Of a stretch of DNA of 64,000 nucleotides, positions 35,917-45,783 are shown one piece after another. Within the stretch, counting starts at the first letter, position 1, and each line of letters opens with the position of its first letter. Origin of the DNA: G963556115 sp963677015. GTDB lineage: Bacteria; Planctomycetota; SZUA-567. The translations under genes were made by a program, and so were the position numbers. The notes under the pieces are model-generated. The model did no database searches and had not been told where the DNA came from. It saw only the letters and a list, made by a program, of their open reading frames with translations. The stretch lies in NCBI GenBank assembly GCA_963677015.1, contig OY781533.1:868001-932000 (forward strand). Direction: 5' to 3'.

Positions 35917-37659
35917 ATGATGAATAAAATTTCAGCTACATATTCTTGGTGTTTGCTATTGCTTATATTGATATTTTCGTATACATCTGACGCTAGCTCT
36001 GATGATTTGAATAGTGATAATTATCTTCAAAAACGTCAAGAACTTATTACTAGAGCCAATCTTAAATCGTTTGAGAGCGCACTTGTACTTTCACCAAAGG
36101 AAGAAATTGTAAACCGCAGGCTTAATAATCTGAAAAAAAGAGTGTATAAGGAATGTAATCTTGACATTGAACCCAAGAGCAAGCTGAGAGAGGATCCGGA
36201 AAAGGTATTCTGGCCGGCTCAGCCTTTCTTTAAAGTTCGTGATAAAATATCTTCAGATAAGGATTATGGTGAATTATTCCGATTTATTCAAGCAATGCCC
36301 AAAGGTTCTATCTTGCATATTCATCCTTCGGCAATGGGTAATTTTAGCTGGATGGTGGAAAAATATCTGAACTCTTCAAATGCATATTATCTTTCAGGTG
36401 GAATTGATTTTTCAGATTATAGTCTGACCGATAAATGTATGTTTAAAATCAGTAAACAAAATCCGGGAGTGAACTGGTCGCGGCTGGCAGATCACAAATT
36501 TGATCATGTTAAGCTGAAGTCAGCAATTCTAAAGCGGTTGATAATTAATGACAGTAATTATTATACTCCGCATAATTGGCCGCTTTTTGAGAATATTTTC
36601 TCCAGTTTTTGGGGGATCTTTGATTCTGATGAGATATGTTACCCCTATAATTATAATGCTATTTACGAAATGCTTGAGAAAGATCATGTCAGTCATATTG
36701 AGTTTCGCTGTGGCGTAGCGCAGAATCCGAGGATACCGGAAGAGCTGAAATCAGAGTATCGTCCTCTGGTAGAGGAGCTTGGTTATACCACAGTTGATTT
36801 TTATAATATTGTGTGTCGTGAAGCGAGCAGGAACGTTGAAAATAAAGATGGTTATGGTATAACTTTTAAGATAATTTATTCTAATTCACGTCATCCGTCA
36901 CCGCCGGTTAATTCCGATACCGGGTTTCAAAGTTATATTGCAGAGAAGCTCAAAATTTGTGCCGGGTATATTAGAAAATATCCCGATTATGTTGTCGGGT
37001 ATGACATTTATGGAGAAGAAGATACCGGTTATCAGACCCTCGCTTTTTATCAGGAGTTTCTAAAGGCGAAGCAGGATTGCCCTGAAATGGAGTACTTTTT
37101 TCATAATGGGGAATCAAAGTGGTTTGCCAATGACAGTATAAATTCTTCCGAATATCATATTAGTAATGACAGTATTACTTATGGCAGGAAGTCGGCGTTG
37201 TTACCATATAATAATAACCTTTATGATTCATATCTTCTGGGATGTAAGCGAATCGGCCATGGCATATCTCTGATAAAAACCCCGGGATTGATTGAGTTAT
37301 TCAAAGAGAAAGATATTTGTTTTGAAATCAACCCAATAAGTAATCAGCTTCTGCAGTATGTTGCTGATCAGCGTAATCACCCTGCGAAAACATTTCTTGA
37401 GCTAGGGTTGCCGGTTGTGCTAAGTCCGGATGATCCGGCAATATTTGGTTATGTCGGAGTGAGCTATGATTTCTGGATCGCCTGTATGGCATGGAACCTT
37501 GATTTGAGAGGTTTGAAACAGCTGGCGCTTAATTCCATTAAATATGCTTCGTTGAATGAAGATGAGAGAGCGGCGTTGCTCCGGCATTTCAATAGCACTT
37601 GGAGTGATTTCATTGATGAGCAGGTAATAGCTGCTGAAATGGATAGTGTTATTCAGTAA
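35917..37659 (+). CDS. Secreted adenosine deaminase-related growth factor (ADGF/CECR1-like, 580 aa)
   Basis: A metal-dependent amidohydrolase of the adenosine deaminase superfamily. An N-terminal signal peptide (about 1-27) and an ADGF-type N-terminal helical extension precede the barrel. Zinc ligands are visible in ILHIHPSAMG (His 134 and 136), then FHNGES, GHGISL and LSPDDPAIFGY. These fit purine nucleoside deamination outside the cytoplasm. ADGF-type enzymes are best known from animals, so a bacterial secreted version beside an autotransporter suggests action on extracellular or host adenosine. That is inference. Confidence 0.85.
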   Translation: MMNKISATYSWCLLLLILIFSYTSDASSDDLNSDNYLQKRQELITRANLKSFESALVLSPKEEIVNRRLNNLKKRVYKECNLDIEPKSKLREDPEKVFWPAQPFFKVRDKISSDKDYGELFRFIQAMPKGSILHIHPSAMGNFSWMVEKYLNSSNAYYLSGGIDFSDYSLTDKCMFKISKQNPGVNWSRLADHKFDHVKLKSAILKRLIINDSNYYTPHNWPLFENIFSSFWGIFDSDEICYPYNYNAIYEMLEKDHVSHIEFRCGVAQNPRIPEELKSEYRPLVEELGYTTVDFYNIVCREASRNVENKDGYGITFKIIYSNSRHPSPPVNSDTGFQSYIAEKLKICAGYIRKYPDYVVGYDIYGEEDTGYQTLAFYQEFLKAKQDCPEMEYFFHNGESKWFANDSINSSEYHISNDSITYGRKSALLPYNNNLYDSYLLGCKRIGHGISLIKTPGLIELFKEKDICFEINPISNQLLQYVADQRNHPAKTFLELGLPVVLSPDDPAIFGYVGVSYDFWIACMAWNLDLRGLKQLALNSIKYASLNEDERAALLRHFNSTWSDFIDEQVIAAEMDSVIQ

Positions 37660-38360
37660 GGATCATATTGTTAGCGGTAGCTTTTTAACTGCATATAGAC
37701 TTTTTTTTAAAGGATAGATGCGTATTTAATACACTATTGCATCAAGAAATATCTTTTTTTGAGGTTTTGCTTGTTTCTCATGATTTGCAGTGATATTGTA
37801 AGTGCTTGATGTTTAATGTGTTGTGTGGTGATGTTCTCTTTTGCCTTTTAAATAGCGTTCATTGGCAAAAGTATAACTATGGCGGTATCTTTAACTGCTT
37901 TTATTCATGTTAATCAATACAACATATTAACAGTACAGAAGTTATTGCTGTCGTGATCAGGAAATAACAGAGGAATTTAAGGTAAGTCATTGTAAATAAT
38001 GAAGTTGGGTGTTTATTATGATAATGACTAGGGATATAGTTTTCTTGATTGTTTTAAGGGGAACTTATTAGTTCGACTATTTTTTTAGTAGAATTTTACA
38101 CTGGGGGACACGGCAGGTGGATATAAAGTTATCAGTGTTTATTGCTTTTGAGGCTATTTTTCGGCCGAGTACAGGATAAGTTTTAGCAAGATTTAATTCG
38201 ATATTTATTTCTCGCAATAGAACTTTGTTCTTGCCAAAAGAAAGAGAATATTGTATGTTTTTAAGTGGTATTATAAATAGGGCAGATCATAATACGTAAA
38301 AAGCTTTCAAAACAAGGTTTTAAAATAAGTTAGTTGATAAATGGTAACTGCTGATTATTT
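37660..38360. other. AT-rich intergenic region without genes
   Basis: About 700 bp with no supported open frame. A short stretch near 37805-37830 resembles sequence near 57547-57572 (21 of 25 bases), possibly part of a degenerate intergenic repeat family. Confidence 0.4.
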
Positions 38361-38393
38361 TTTAAATATTGTTTAAATATTGTTTAAATATTG
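38361..38393. repeat. Three perfect 11-bp direct repeats upstream of the FGGY kinase
   Basis: TTTAAATATTG occurs three times head to tail, about one helical turn apart, ending 48 bp before the -35 box. This is the arrangement of a cooperative activator site; chance slippage in AT-rich DNA is the alternative. Confidence 0.6.
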
Positions 38394-38441
38394 TGTGTGA
38401 GCCAGTTGTAAATGCCGATAACTAATGATGTGGTCAAAATG

Positions 38442-38470
38442 TTGACATCCGATTGAATATCTGTTGTAGT
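38442..38470 (+). promoter_or_regulatory. Promoter of the FGGY kinase gene
   Basis: Consensus TTGACA (38442-38447), 17-bp spacer, TGTAGT (38465-38470; 4 of 6 matches), 25 nt before the start codon. Confidence 0.55.
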
Positions 38471-38495
38471 CTGTTATGAATAAATGAGGAAAATT

Positions 38496-40052
38496 ATGAA
38501 TTTTAAAAAATGTAGTATAGGTATTGAACTTGGTTCAACTAGAATTAAATCTGTTTTAATTGATGAAAATGGAAGTACATTAGCTACCGGTGGTTATGGT
38601 TGGGAGAATAAGCTGGTCGATAATATCTGGACTTATTCAATCGAAGATATTTGGGAAGGTATACAGGTCGCTTATACTGAATTAAGAGAAAATATCGAAC
38701 AGAAATACTCATGTGACTTTACTACTGTTGGTTCGATTGGTTTTAGTGGAATGATGCATGGTTATATGGCTTTTGATAAAGCTGATAATCTGCTGGTTCC
38801 TTTTAGAACTTGGAGAAATAACCTTCAAGGCGCCGCAAGTAAAGAGCTTACAGAGTTATTCAACTATCCAGTTCCACAAAGGTGGACAGTTGCACACCTA
38901 AGGCAGGCAATTTTGAATGGTGAAGAGCATGTAAGCAAGATCGACTTCTTGTCAACTCTTGCAAGTTATGTACACTATAAATTGACTGGTGAAAAGGTCA
39001 TCGGGGTTGGTGAAGCATCTGGTGTTTTCCCTATCGATTTAGAGACTAAATCATATAATGCAAGGATGGTAGAGCAGTTTAAAGAATTAACCAGTATAAA
39101 CCTGACAGATATATTCCCAAAGGTTTTAGTGGCTGGTGAAAACGCCGGACAGTTAACTCCAGAAGGTGCAAAGCTTCTCGATGTTAGTGGTAAATTAGAG
39201 TCTGGAATACCTTTCTGCGCTCCAGAAGGTGATGCCGGAACCGGAATGGTCGCAACAAATAGTGTAAAGAAAAGAACCGCTAATGTGTCAGCCGGAACAT
39301 CAGTATTTGCGATGATCGTACTTGAAAAAGGCTTGTCCAAGGTTTACAGTGAGATTGATGAGGTAACAACACCGAGTGGTGATTTGGTGGCTATGGTTCA
39401 CTGTAATAACTGTACCTCTGATTTGAATGCCTGGGTTAACTTGTTCGGTGAAGTTCTAGGTGAGTTTGGGGTAAAGCCAGATACAGATGAACTTTTTGGA
39501 AAGCTTTATAGAAAAGCGCTGGAAGGTGATATGGATTGCGGTGGTCTACTCGCTTATCCTTACCTGTCTGGTGAGCATAGTACCGGATTTGAGGAAGGCA
39601 GACCGCTATTTGTCAGAAATGCTGATAGTAAGTTTAATTTAGCCAACTTTATGTTGACAAATCTTTGTACATCACTCGGGGCGTTGAATATCGGCTTAAA
39701 GATTCTCTTTGAGAAAGAAGGCGTGGAAATCGACGAGATGCTGGGTCATGGAGGATTATTTAAAACTGCAGGTGTTGGCGATGTCATAATGGCAAGAGCT
39801 ACGCAAACTCCTGTAACAACTATGTCAACTGCGTCAGAAGGCGGGGCGTGGGGTATAGCATTGCTCGCGCAGTTTATGTTGAATGATTTTGATGATTTAG
39901 CTGAGTATCTGGAATCAAAAGTATTCTCTGATGTTGATAAAGTAATGGTCAAGCCTGAAAAAGAAGGTATTGAAGGCTTTGATCGCTTTATGAAGAGATA
40001 TGTTGACGGGCTTGATATTGAACATGCTGCGGTTGCTAATCTTAAGTCTTAA
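38496..40052 (+). CDS. FGGY-family carbohydrate kinase, xylulokinase-like (518 aa)
   Basis: An actin/hexokinase-fold sugar kinase with the N-terminal phosphate loop IGIELGSTRIKSVLID and the second nucleotide-binding region GHGGLFKTAGVG. Family length is normal. ATG at 38496 follows TGAGGA and is preferred to one 4 codons upstream. The substrate (pentulose or another ketose) cannot be fixed. It stands alone between long gaps and ends at a strong terminator. Codon choice seems unlike its neighbours, so transfer is possible but unproven. Confidence 0.88.
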   Translation: MNFKKCSIGIELGSTRIKSVLIDENGSTLATGGYGWENKLVDNIWTYSIEDIWEGIQVAYTELRENIEQKYSCDFTTVGSIGFSGMMHGYMAFDKADNLLVPFRTWRNNLQGAASKELTELFNYPVPQRWTVAHLRQAILNGEEHVSKIDFLSTLASYVHYKLTGEKVIGVGEASGVFPIDLETKSYNARMVEQFKELTSINLTDIFPKVLVAGENAGQLTPEGAKLLDVSGKLESGIPFCAPEGDAGTGMVATNSVKKRTANVSAGTSVFAMIVLEKGLSKVYSEIDEVTTPSGDLVAMVHCNNCTSDLNAWVNLFGEVLGEFGVKPDTDELFGKLYRKALEGDMDCGGLLAYPYLSGEHSTGFEEGRPLFVRNADSKFNLANFMLTNLCTSLGALNIGLKILFEKEGVEIDEMLGHGGLFKTAGVGDVIMARATQTPVTTMSTASEGGAWGIALLAQFMLNDFDDLAEYLESKVFSDVDKVMVKPEKEGIEGFDRFMKRYVDGLDIEHAAVANLKS

Positions 40053-40090
40053 AAATTTGATGTATTGTAGTATTTAAGTTTATGTTTATT

Positions 40091-40126
40091 GAAAATCAGC
40101 CAGCGAAGTTTCGCTGGCTGATTTTC
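40091..40126 (+). terminator. Strong terminator after the FGGY kinase
   Basis: GAAAATCAGCCAGCGA pairs perfectly over 16 bp with 40111-40126 around AGTT. A-rich and T-rich flanks make it work on both strands. Confidence 0.85.
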
Positions 40127-40243
40127 AATATCCGGATATCGTTACAATTAGTTTTCAGATGTTCAGTTTTACAGGTACTGTATGAGGTTTGATGTATAAT
40201 TTTGTCGTGGAATTGTGGGTAATATTGTATTTTAGAGTTTACC

Positions 40244-40293
40244 AAATTAAGAGCAGCATTCAAATGAACTTTTCTGAATGCTGCTCTTAATTT
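40244..40293 (-). terminator. Terminator of the CotH-like gene
   Basis: A 19-bp perfect stem (40244-40262 with 40275-40293) and a 12-nt loop, with A/T-rich flanks, 17 nt beyond the CotH-like stop codon. It lies between convergent genes. Confidence 0.85.
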
Positions 40294-40309
40294 AATGAAT
40301 GATAGATTA

Positions 40310-41806
40310 TTAGCTTGTTAGTGTTTTAAGGTTATTATCTATCCAGAGTAGGCGTTTCATAATGTAGTGGACAAAGATTTGGTTATTATTCTGCCAGTCT
40401 TGAGAAGTTGCTACATCTGCGAGTCCTTTCCACCGGTGGATTTCACGTTCAATTGGAGTATTGAGTGGGGTACTTCCATCTGAAGATCCTTCAGTGCTGA
40501 GGAACTCTGCTTTTTTCATAAGGTATGGAGATATGAACTGAAAGTTGAAGGCGCCATCGGGATTCTTGAAATTTTCTTCCCATATTGATTGCACTGCACT
40601 TTTGAATTTATCTGTCTTCAGCAGTACGTCCCACCAGCATGGAGCCTGTCCGCCGCTGCTCATGGAGTATAACCAGCCTTCAGGTGATTGGTAGTCTGTA
40701 TAATTTAGAACAGTGTTGCCGTAAGCTTTATTTTTGTCCCATAATGGTCCGGCAAACATCTTCCCAGGTGTAACATCTGCACCCGGTAGTGATCCTGGTG
40801 CTGGGATTGAGCTAGGTGCTTTATCAGATTCCTTGTACATGAATGTACTTTTGTGATAACCATCAGGGTCTTTACTTATTTCATTGAGCAGGAAGTACTG
40901 GGCAAATGAGGTGATATCAGTAAAGCGGCATATTGTTTCCTGCTCCTCTGCTGTTAGGGAGGACGCACTCCAGAGATTATTGAAAATTCCGGCCCAGCCT
41001 GACCAGCTCGTCAGGTTATACCAGCCTTCTAGAGGAGTAGCGGTGTAGAACCAGTTCTGCAGCAACGTTTCAATGCTGCTTAGTTCGCTTGAATTGTATT
41101 TTGACGTTAGATCATCAAGTTTTGGTTCGTACACCTCAACCGTTGTCGGTGTCTGGATAGGAGGGTTGCCTGCAATAAGGTTAAGGTACTTGCTGTCAGA
41201 GTGATTAATCTGAATTATCATTGAGCCAACCCCACTGGCTGTTGAGAACTCTTCAAGGTCTATCCGGTGAGATTCCTTACGGATTTTCTCTGTAAGCAGG
41301 TAGACTCCATGGTAGGAATTTTTAATCTCATCAACAGTAGGGAGCGAGCTCTGGTTGAGGCAGAGGAACATCTCAAAATATTTGGTTCTCGGTGCCCAGG
41401 CACCAAGCTTTCTTTGCATTTTAAATGTGAGAGTATTTCGCAGCATAGTCGGGTCGTAAATACCACAGTCATTGAATACCCAGTGACGACCGCCGTGGGG
41501 CATGTTGAGAAAATGCTTCTCAGGAGCCGGTTCGTCTTGGGCAAGGGTCACGCTGTATTGGAGTTTGCTGGTAAGCTGCTGAGATGGAAGTCCAGAAGTA
41601 CTGCAGCCTCTGATTCGCATATATGCAGAGTAGGTCTTCACTATTGAGCTGTTGGTTATATCGTTGATATTATTACACCCTTCAGGGTTATCAAGGATAT
41701 AGAGTGTTACCGGGGTCTTTTCATCTTGGTTAGTAATCAGGGTACTGCATAAGACTACGACTAACGGGGTACTGAACTGATCGGGTAGCGGTGACTGAGT
41801 TGTCAT
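40310..41806 (-). CDS. CotH-like kinase-family protein (498 aa)
   Basis: Resembles CotH atypical protein kinases, as in spore-coat and fungal/bacterial surface proteins. The N-terminal beta segment (STPLVVVLCSTLITN) is followed by MRIRGCSTSGLPSQQ, MLRNTLTFKMQRKLG, YHGVYLLTEKIRKESHRI and AQYFLLNEISKDPDGYHKSTFMYK, which fit the kinase core. GPLWDKNKAYGN corresponds to the metal-binding D. The start has AAGGAG. No signal peptide is visible although most CotH proteins are exported. It is a single gene with its own terminator. Confidence 0.83.
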   Translation of the reverse strand: MTTQSPLPDQFSTPLVVVLCSTLITNQDEKTPVTLYILDNPEGCNNINDITNSSIVKTYSAYMRIRGCSTSGLPSQQLTSKLQYSVTLAQDEPAPEKHFLNMPHGGRHWVFNDCGIYDPTMLRNTLTFKMQRKLGAWAPRTKYFEMFLCLNQSSLPTVDEIKNSYHGVYLLTEKIRKESHRIDLEEFSTASGVGSMIIQINHSDSKYLNLIAGNPPIQTPTTVEVYEPKLDDLTSKYNSSELSSIETLLQNWFYTATPLEGWYNLTSWSGWAGIFNNLWSASSLTAEEQETICRFTDITSFAQYFLLNEISKDPDGYHKSTFMYKESDKAPSSIPAPGSLPGADVTPGKMFAGPLWDKNKAYGNTVLNYTDYQSPEGWLYSMSSGGQAPCWWDVLLKTDKFKSAVQSIWEENFKNPDGAFNFQFISPYLMKKAEFLSTEGSSDGSTPLNTPIEREIHRWKGLADVATSQDWQNNNQIFVHYIMKRLLWIDNNLKTLTS

Positions 41807-42701
41807 TATTACTCCTTTGAAAAAAATAGAAATATTATTTGCATTTAATAATGCATGATTATAATGCAGTACGCTGGTAGATATGCGTCTTGATGTCTTC
41901 CCCTTGAATAATCTGTATGCTATATTATTAATTATATTTATGTTTTAGTCAAAATAATATCAAGCTATTTTAAAATAAAATTAATAGCTATAAATAATTT
42001 TACAGAATGGCAACTCTGCTTTGAAGTACTTGTTATTAGAGATGTTATTACTCCTGGCTATTTTTAAAATTTATAACTACGGCATCGAGTTATTGATAAT
42101 TGCGGGTGCTGGGTTTTCCAGAAGAATTATCATATTTTGAGTATTATTTGAAGTTGTGTCGGCTTGTTCATAATGAATATCTTTATTCATTGATTAGCTG
42201 ACCATTATTATGGGATAGAAGTACATTTTTATTAAAATCATCATATGTTTTTTGCGTATAAATTTCTTTGAAGTTTTTATGAAAACGCCTGCCAAAATTG
42301 CGTTACATTTTTGGGGATGTTAGGTTTAGAGGGTGTTGTGAATATGTATTATAATATTCATCTCTGCTTATTTTAAGATTATTTAACATCACAGAAATAA
42401 TAAACCTGTTACTGTAATTTTGAATCGGGTTATATCGTATTGGTATATGGCACTAATTTTTAAGGCTAATCTGTTAGTGCAATTGAAGTGCCATTACCGT
42501 TTCCATTCATCGTTTACACAATTGCCTGATAGTGCTTGGTCTTAACGCCTGTGCCTTATATTTGAATAAATAGATGATGGTATATATGTTTCTTCATCTT
42601 ATAGAATTAATGTAATAATTATGAAAACAAGTTTTGTGTATGGGAAAGGTGTTTAATAAAAGCGAAGATGCAAGAGAATGTTATTGCAGGTTTTATTAAC
42701 T
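41807..42701. other. Long AT-rich intergenic region
   Basis: About 900 bp with no open frame worth calling. I see no strong hairpins, repeats or RNA gene. Confidence 0.4.
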
Positions 42702-43295
42702 TTATATTCTAAAGTGTTTGGCAATAATCGCGGCTATTGACGGAATTGAAATTTTTCCATCAATTATTTGTTTCTTGTAGTTGTACTTATCGGTATTTGC
42801 GATCATGTTTTTACAGAATAGCATATCTCGTTTATTCCAGTACTCGACAAACGGTAAGGGGTCTGTTAAATATTCAAATTCAGCAATCGTATTGAATCTG
42901 GAGTTAAATACTCTTAAATAAAAGGTATCTGTGGGGAAAAGATAAAATATATTTTGGGGGTCAATTTGTCTTTTTGCTAACAGTTCAGGTAAAAGGCTAC
43001 AGCTTTCAATGAGTAATGGATATTTTAGTGCATCAATGTCTTTGAGAATATATTCAAATATTTCTTTGTATAGTTCGACTGTGAGTTTTACGCTTTTTTC
43101 CGTGTCTTGATGTATTATGGGAGAATGTTGCAGATATTTACATACTGTCTTGCCAATATTATTCCCAAGCCTGATATGCTTTTTGAGATAATCATCACAG
43201 GAATAACAGTTAAACCCATATTTTTGGCAGATGTAATGTGCTGTTGCGGTTTTGCCTCCTCCCGGTGTTCCTCCAAGCCAGAATATATTGTTCAT
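42702..43295 (-). CDS. Small P-loop kinase/ATPase-like protein (197 aa)
   Basis: Walker A is intact as GGTPGGGKTATA at the N-terminus, and a DD-containing segment (YSCDDYLKKHI) and LLIESCSLLPELL (Walker B-like position) follow, as in AAA_33-type or shikimate-kinase-like P-loop kinases. The substrate is unknown. It is cytoplasmic and stands alone between two long gaps. Confidence 0.75.
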   Translation of the reverse strand: MNNIFWLGGTPGGGKTATAHYICQKYGFNCYSCDDYLKKHIRLGNNIGKTVCKYLQHSPIIHQDTEKSVKLTVELYKEIFEYILKDIDALKYPLLIESCSLLPELLAKRQIDPQNIFYLFPTDTFYLRVFNSRFNTIAEFEYLTDPLPFVEYWNKRDMLFCKNMIANTDKYNYKKQIIDGKISIPSIAAIIAKHFRI

Positions 43296-43882
43296 AATTA
43301 TTGTGCTTCACTTTCGTTGATGGTAAGTAGGTTTAGTCTTTGTTCGATTTCTGCCTTACGGGAATTCGGTTGATATGTATATTATTATCTTTGTTCTTAA
43401 AGGTATCAAGTAATAATTCATACTGTTTGAAAGTATATTTATCGGTATGAAGGTTTATTTATTAATAGTAGCGGTTGTCATTATATATTTGAGATACATT
43501 TCTATAATGTGAGTGGTGGCCTGGTGGTAATGTTTATGGGGCTTTAGCGATATCTTATCTGTTAAGATTTTAAGAAAATTATCTTTTTATCTATCTTTTG
43601 TATGTAGTTTGTATAAATAAAAAAACGTACTGGTTTGAACCAGTGCGTTTTAATCTTTGGTGCCTGGTAGGCAGTGGCTATGTTAGTTTCTGCTTTGAGT
43701 TATACCGCGATTGACTTGGATTGATAAACAAATTATTTTATGCTGCTTTTGCTAGTTACTAATGCCACAATAAAGTACCGAATTCCGGTGACATTATTAG
43801 CAGTATTATAATTTGTTTTTCAGGTGTCGACATTTTATAGGTACTGCATAATTCAATGTTGAAACAATTTGGTGTTATTAGT
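43296..43882. other. Intergenic region with hairpin and repeat-like sequence
   Basis: This gap contains the hairpin at 43622-43651 and, at about 43816-43860, a segment (TTTTATAGGTACTGCAT) similar to 40165-40183 and 50880-50895. No gene is supported. Confidence 0.5.
43622..43651. terminator. Hairpin, possible terminator of the RND operon
   Basis: AAAACG-T-ACTGGTT pairs with AACCAGT-G-CGTTTT around TG. A and T runs on both sides allow either direction. The outer arms and the TTTAATnTTTGG tail recur at 50738-50767. Confidence 0.55.
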
Positions 43883-44548
43883 TTAAATATTACTAGCTTT
43901 ATGATTGGCAGCGGTTTTAAATAATGGGGCTATGGCCATATAGGTGTACTGTAAAACTGTATCCTTAAAATTTAATGATGTTGTATCATTATTGTAGTTT
44001 GCAGTTGTCAGCAATGGGATAAGTATATTCGATCCTATAGTTTGCGTATACCATAAAGTCAGCCACGCATCAATTTCCAGATCACTGAGTTTATTATGTA
44101 AAATTTGATGTAGATTTTTAACTGTATTGAAATCAGTTTTATATAGTTTTTCATACAGGTATTTTAGAGCCAGCTTAGAATCAATAAAGCATCTGTGTAT
44201 TATTTTGAAATACCACAAAGGATGATTGCTTTTAAAAAAATTGGTAAAATTAATATCCAAATAATTATATACCATTTCGAGAATTATTTTTTCAGTAATA
44301 ATTCCAGCAGGACGTTCATGCCAAAGTCTGCTAATATTAACATAGCTGATTTTGTCAAAGACATGTTCGATAATTTCGTTATATAAGTTTTCCTTGCTTC
44401 CGAAATGGTAATTTATTCCAGCCACATTCACTCTTGCCTGTTCAGTAATTTCACGTGTTCTGGTTCCACGTAAACCATATTCTGCAAATAATGGCCCTGC
44501 AGAATAAATAATTCTTATTTGAGTTTCACTTCGATATTTTTCATCCAT
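43883..44548 (-). CDS. TetR-family regulator, CerR-type (221 aa)
   Basis: The N-terminal helix-turn-helix (about 8-55; RIIYSAGPLFAEYGLRGTR, VAGINYHFGSKENLYNEI) is typical, and the helical ligand domain is like the DUF1956/CerR group. It is the last gene of the efflux operon, 14 bp after the methyltransferase. It may give drug-responsive feedback on the pump. The ligand is unknown. Confidence 0.88.
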   Translation of the reverse strand: MDEKYRSETQIRIIYSAGPLFAEYGLRGTRTREITEQARVNVAGINYHFGSKENLYNEIIEHVFDKISYVNISRLWHERPAGIITEKIILEMVYNYLDINFTNFFKSNHPLWYFKIIHRCFIDSKLALKYLYEKLYKTDFNTVKNLHQILHNKLSDLEIDAWLTLWYTQTIGSNILIPLLTTANYNNDTTSLNFKDTVLQYTYMAIAPLFKTAANHKASNI

Positions 44549-44562
44549 AATTTCGCCTATAA

Positions 44563-45201
44563 CTACTTTTCTTTATTCCGTACAACATAGGCCTTTACCG
44601 GAATACTTATATCCCCGGTATTCCCATGCGGAACTGTAAATAAGACAGATTTTAAATGCTCAAATCCACAGTTATCAAGAAGTGTATTAATATAATTGCT
44701 GTTGTGAATATACATTGATGATTGTTGACAATTTAATTCATTATCATTGCAACTATTTTGTGCTGGTTTGTCAGTGCCAACCATGAATGAAAACGTTCCG
44801 TTTTGTTTCAGTATGCGGGCGGCTTCTGAAAATATTACGGTTAAATCATCTATATGATTCAATACCCCTACGCTTATAATATGGTGCATTGTATTATCCT
44901 TGAAGGGATAGGGGGCATTCATTAAATCATGGCACTTGAGATTTTCAGTAAATGATTTTCTGCGGCAGACGTCAAGCATACTAAGAGATAAATCAATTCC
45001 ATAAATTTTTAAGCCAGCTTTATAAAATGGTATTGACGCTTTCCCTGTTCCAATACCAATATCGAGTAATGATTCATCAGGTTGAATAAAGTCATAAGTT
45101 AACCCGAAAACGACTTCAGGTCCTCTATAGTTTTTCCCCTCGACAATTGTATCATAATCTAAATTTTCATATTTATCAGAAATATTATCTAAGCTCTTCA
45201 T
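44563..45201 (-). CDS. SAM-dependent methyltransferase (212 aa)
   Basis: Class I methyltransferase. Motif I is LLDIGIGTGKASIPF, followed by IYGIDLSLSMLDVC and the later ISVGVLNHIDD block. The substrate is unknown. It lies within the RND operon, between the flavodoxin and TetR genes (28-bp and 14-bp gaps), so modification of an exported small molecule is plausible but inferred. Confidence 0.88.
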   Translation of the reverse strand: MKSLDNISDKYENLDYDTIVEGKNYRGPEVVFGLTYDFIQPDESLLDIGIGTGKASIPFYKAGLKIYGIDLSLSMLDVCRRKSFTENLKCHDLMNAPYPFKDNTMHHIISVGVLNHIDDLTVIFSEAARILKQNGTFSFMVGTDKPAQNSCNDNELNCQQSSMYIHNSNYINTLLDNCGFEHLKSVLFTVPHGNTGDISIPVKAYVVRNKEK

Positions 45202-45229
45202 AATTTATTAACCCTCCTGTAATTATTGT

Positions 45230-45775
45230 TTAAACTCTTAAAATACCAGTTACCATTTGATTGATGTTTGATAGGTCCTGCTCATTAGGGCGACCGGTTA
45301 TGTCACCAAGCCTTCCATCTTTTGAAAATTGTGTATAACCTTTTGAATTGAATGCACCAGGGAAATGCCACTCAGCAACAATCTCGAACCCTAAGTGATC
45401 GAATAACTGACCGAGGTATTTCGGGACCACGAGTCCTTCATTAATGCCGGTATGTGGCCCGCCATAGGTGCAGTACATTACGGCCTTTTTATCTGCTAAT
45501 CGCGCTGAACATGATTTAATGTCGCCACTATTAATGTGTTTTTTATTTTGCCTGTTAATATATTGCATCATGTGATCTGGAGGTAACCATGAGTAAACCC
45601 CGCAACCGGCAAATATAAAATCATACTCTAAAAAGTCCACAGCATTTTCATCACTGTTTTTTATAACCTCTATTGAATCAACTGTAAAACTATGTGCTAA
45701 GGCGGTATGTTTTATCTGTGTTGCTACTTTGGCTGTATTGCCGGTGTATGAGCAATATAAATTTAAAATTTTCAT
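45230..45775 (-). CDS. Flavodoxin-domain protein (181 aa)
   Basis: The N-terminal YCSYTGNTAKVATQI is the FMN phosphate loop; FAGCGVYSWLPPD and MYCTYGGPHTGINEG are further flavin contacts. It is longer than a simple flavodoxin. It is 8 bp from the RND pump gene in the operon and may supply electrons to reduce a drug or act in stress defence. The partner is unknown. Confidence 0.87.
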   Translation of the reverse strand: MKILNLYCSYTGNTAKVATQIKHTALAHSFTVDSIEVIKNSDENAVDFLEYDFIFAGCGVYSWLPPDHMMQYINRQNKKHINSGDIKSCSARLADKKAVMYCTYGGPHTGINEGLVVPKYLGQLFDHLGFEIVAEWHFPGAFNSKGYTQFSKDGRLGDITGRPNEQDLSNINQMVTGILRV

Positions 45776-45783
45776 ATTTTCTC

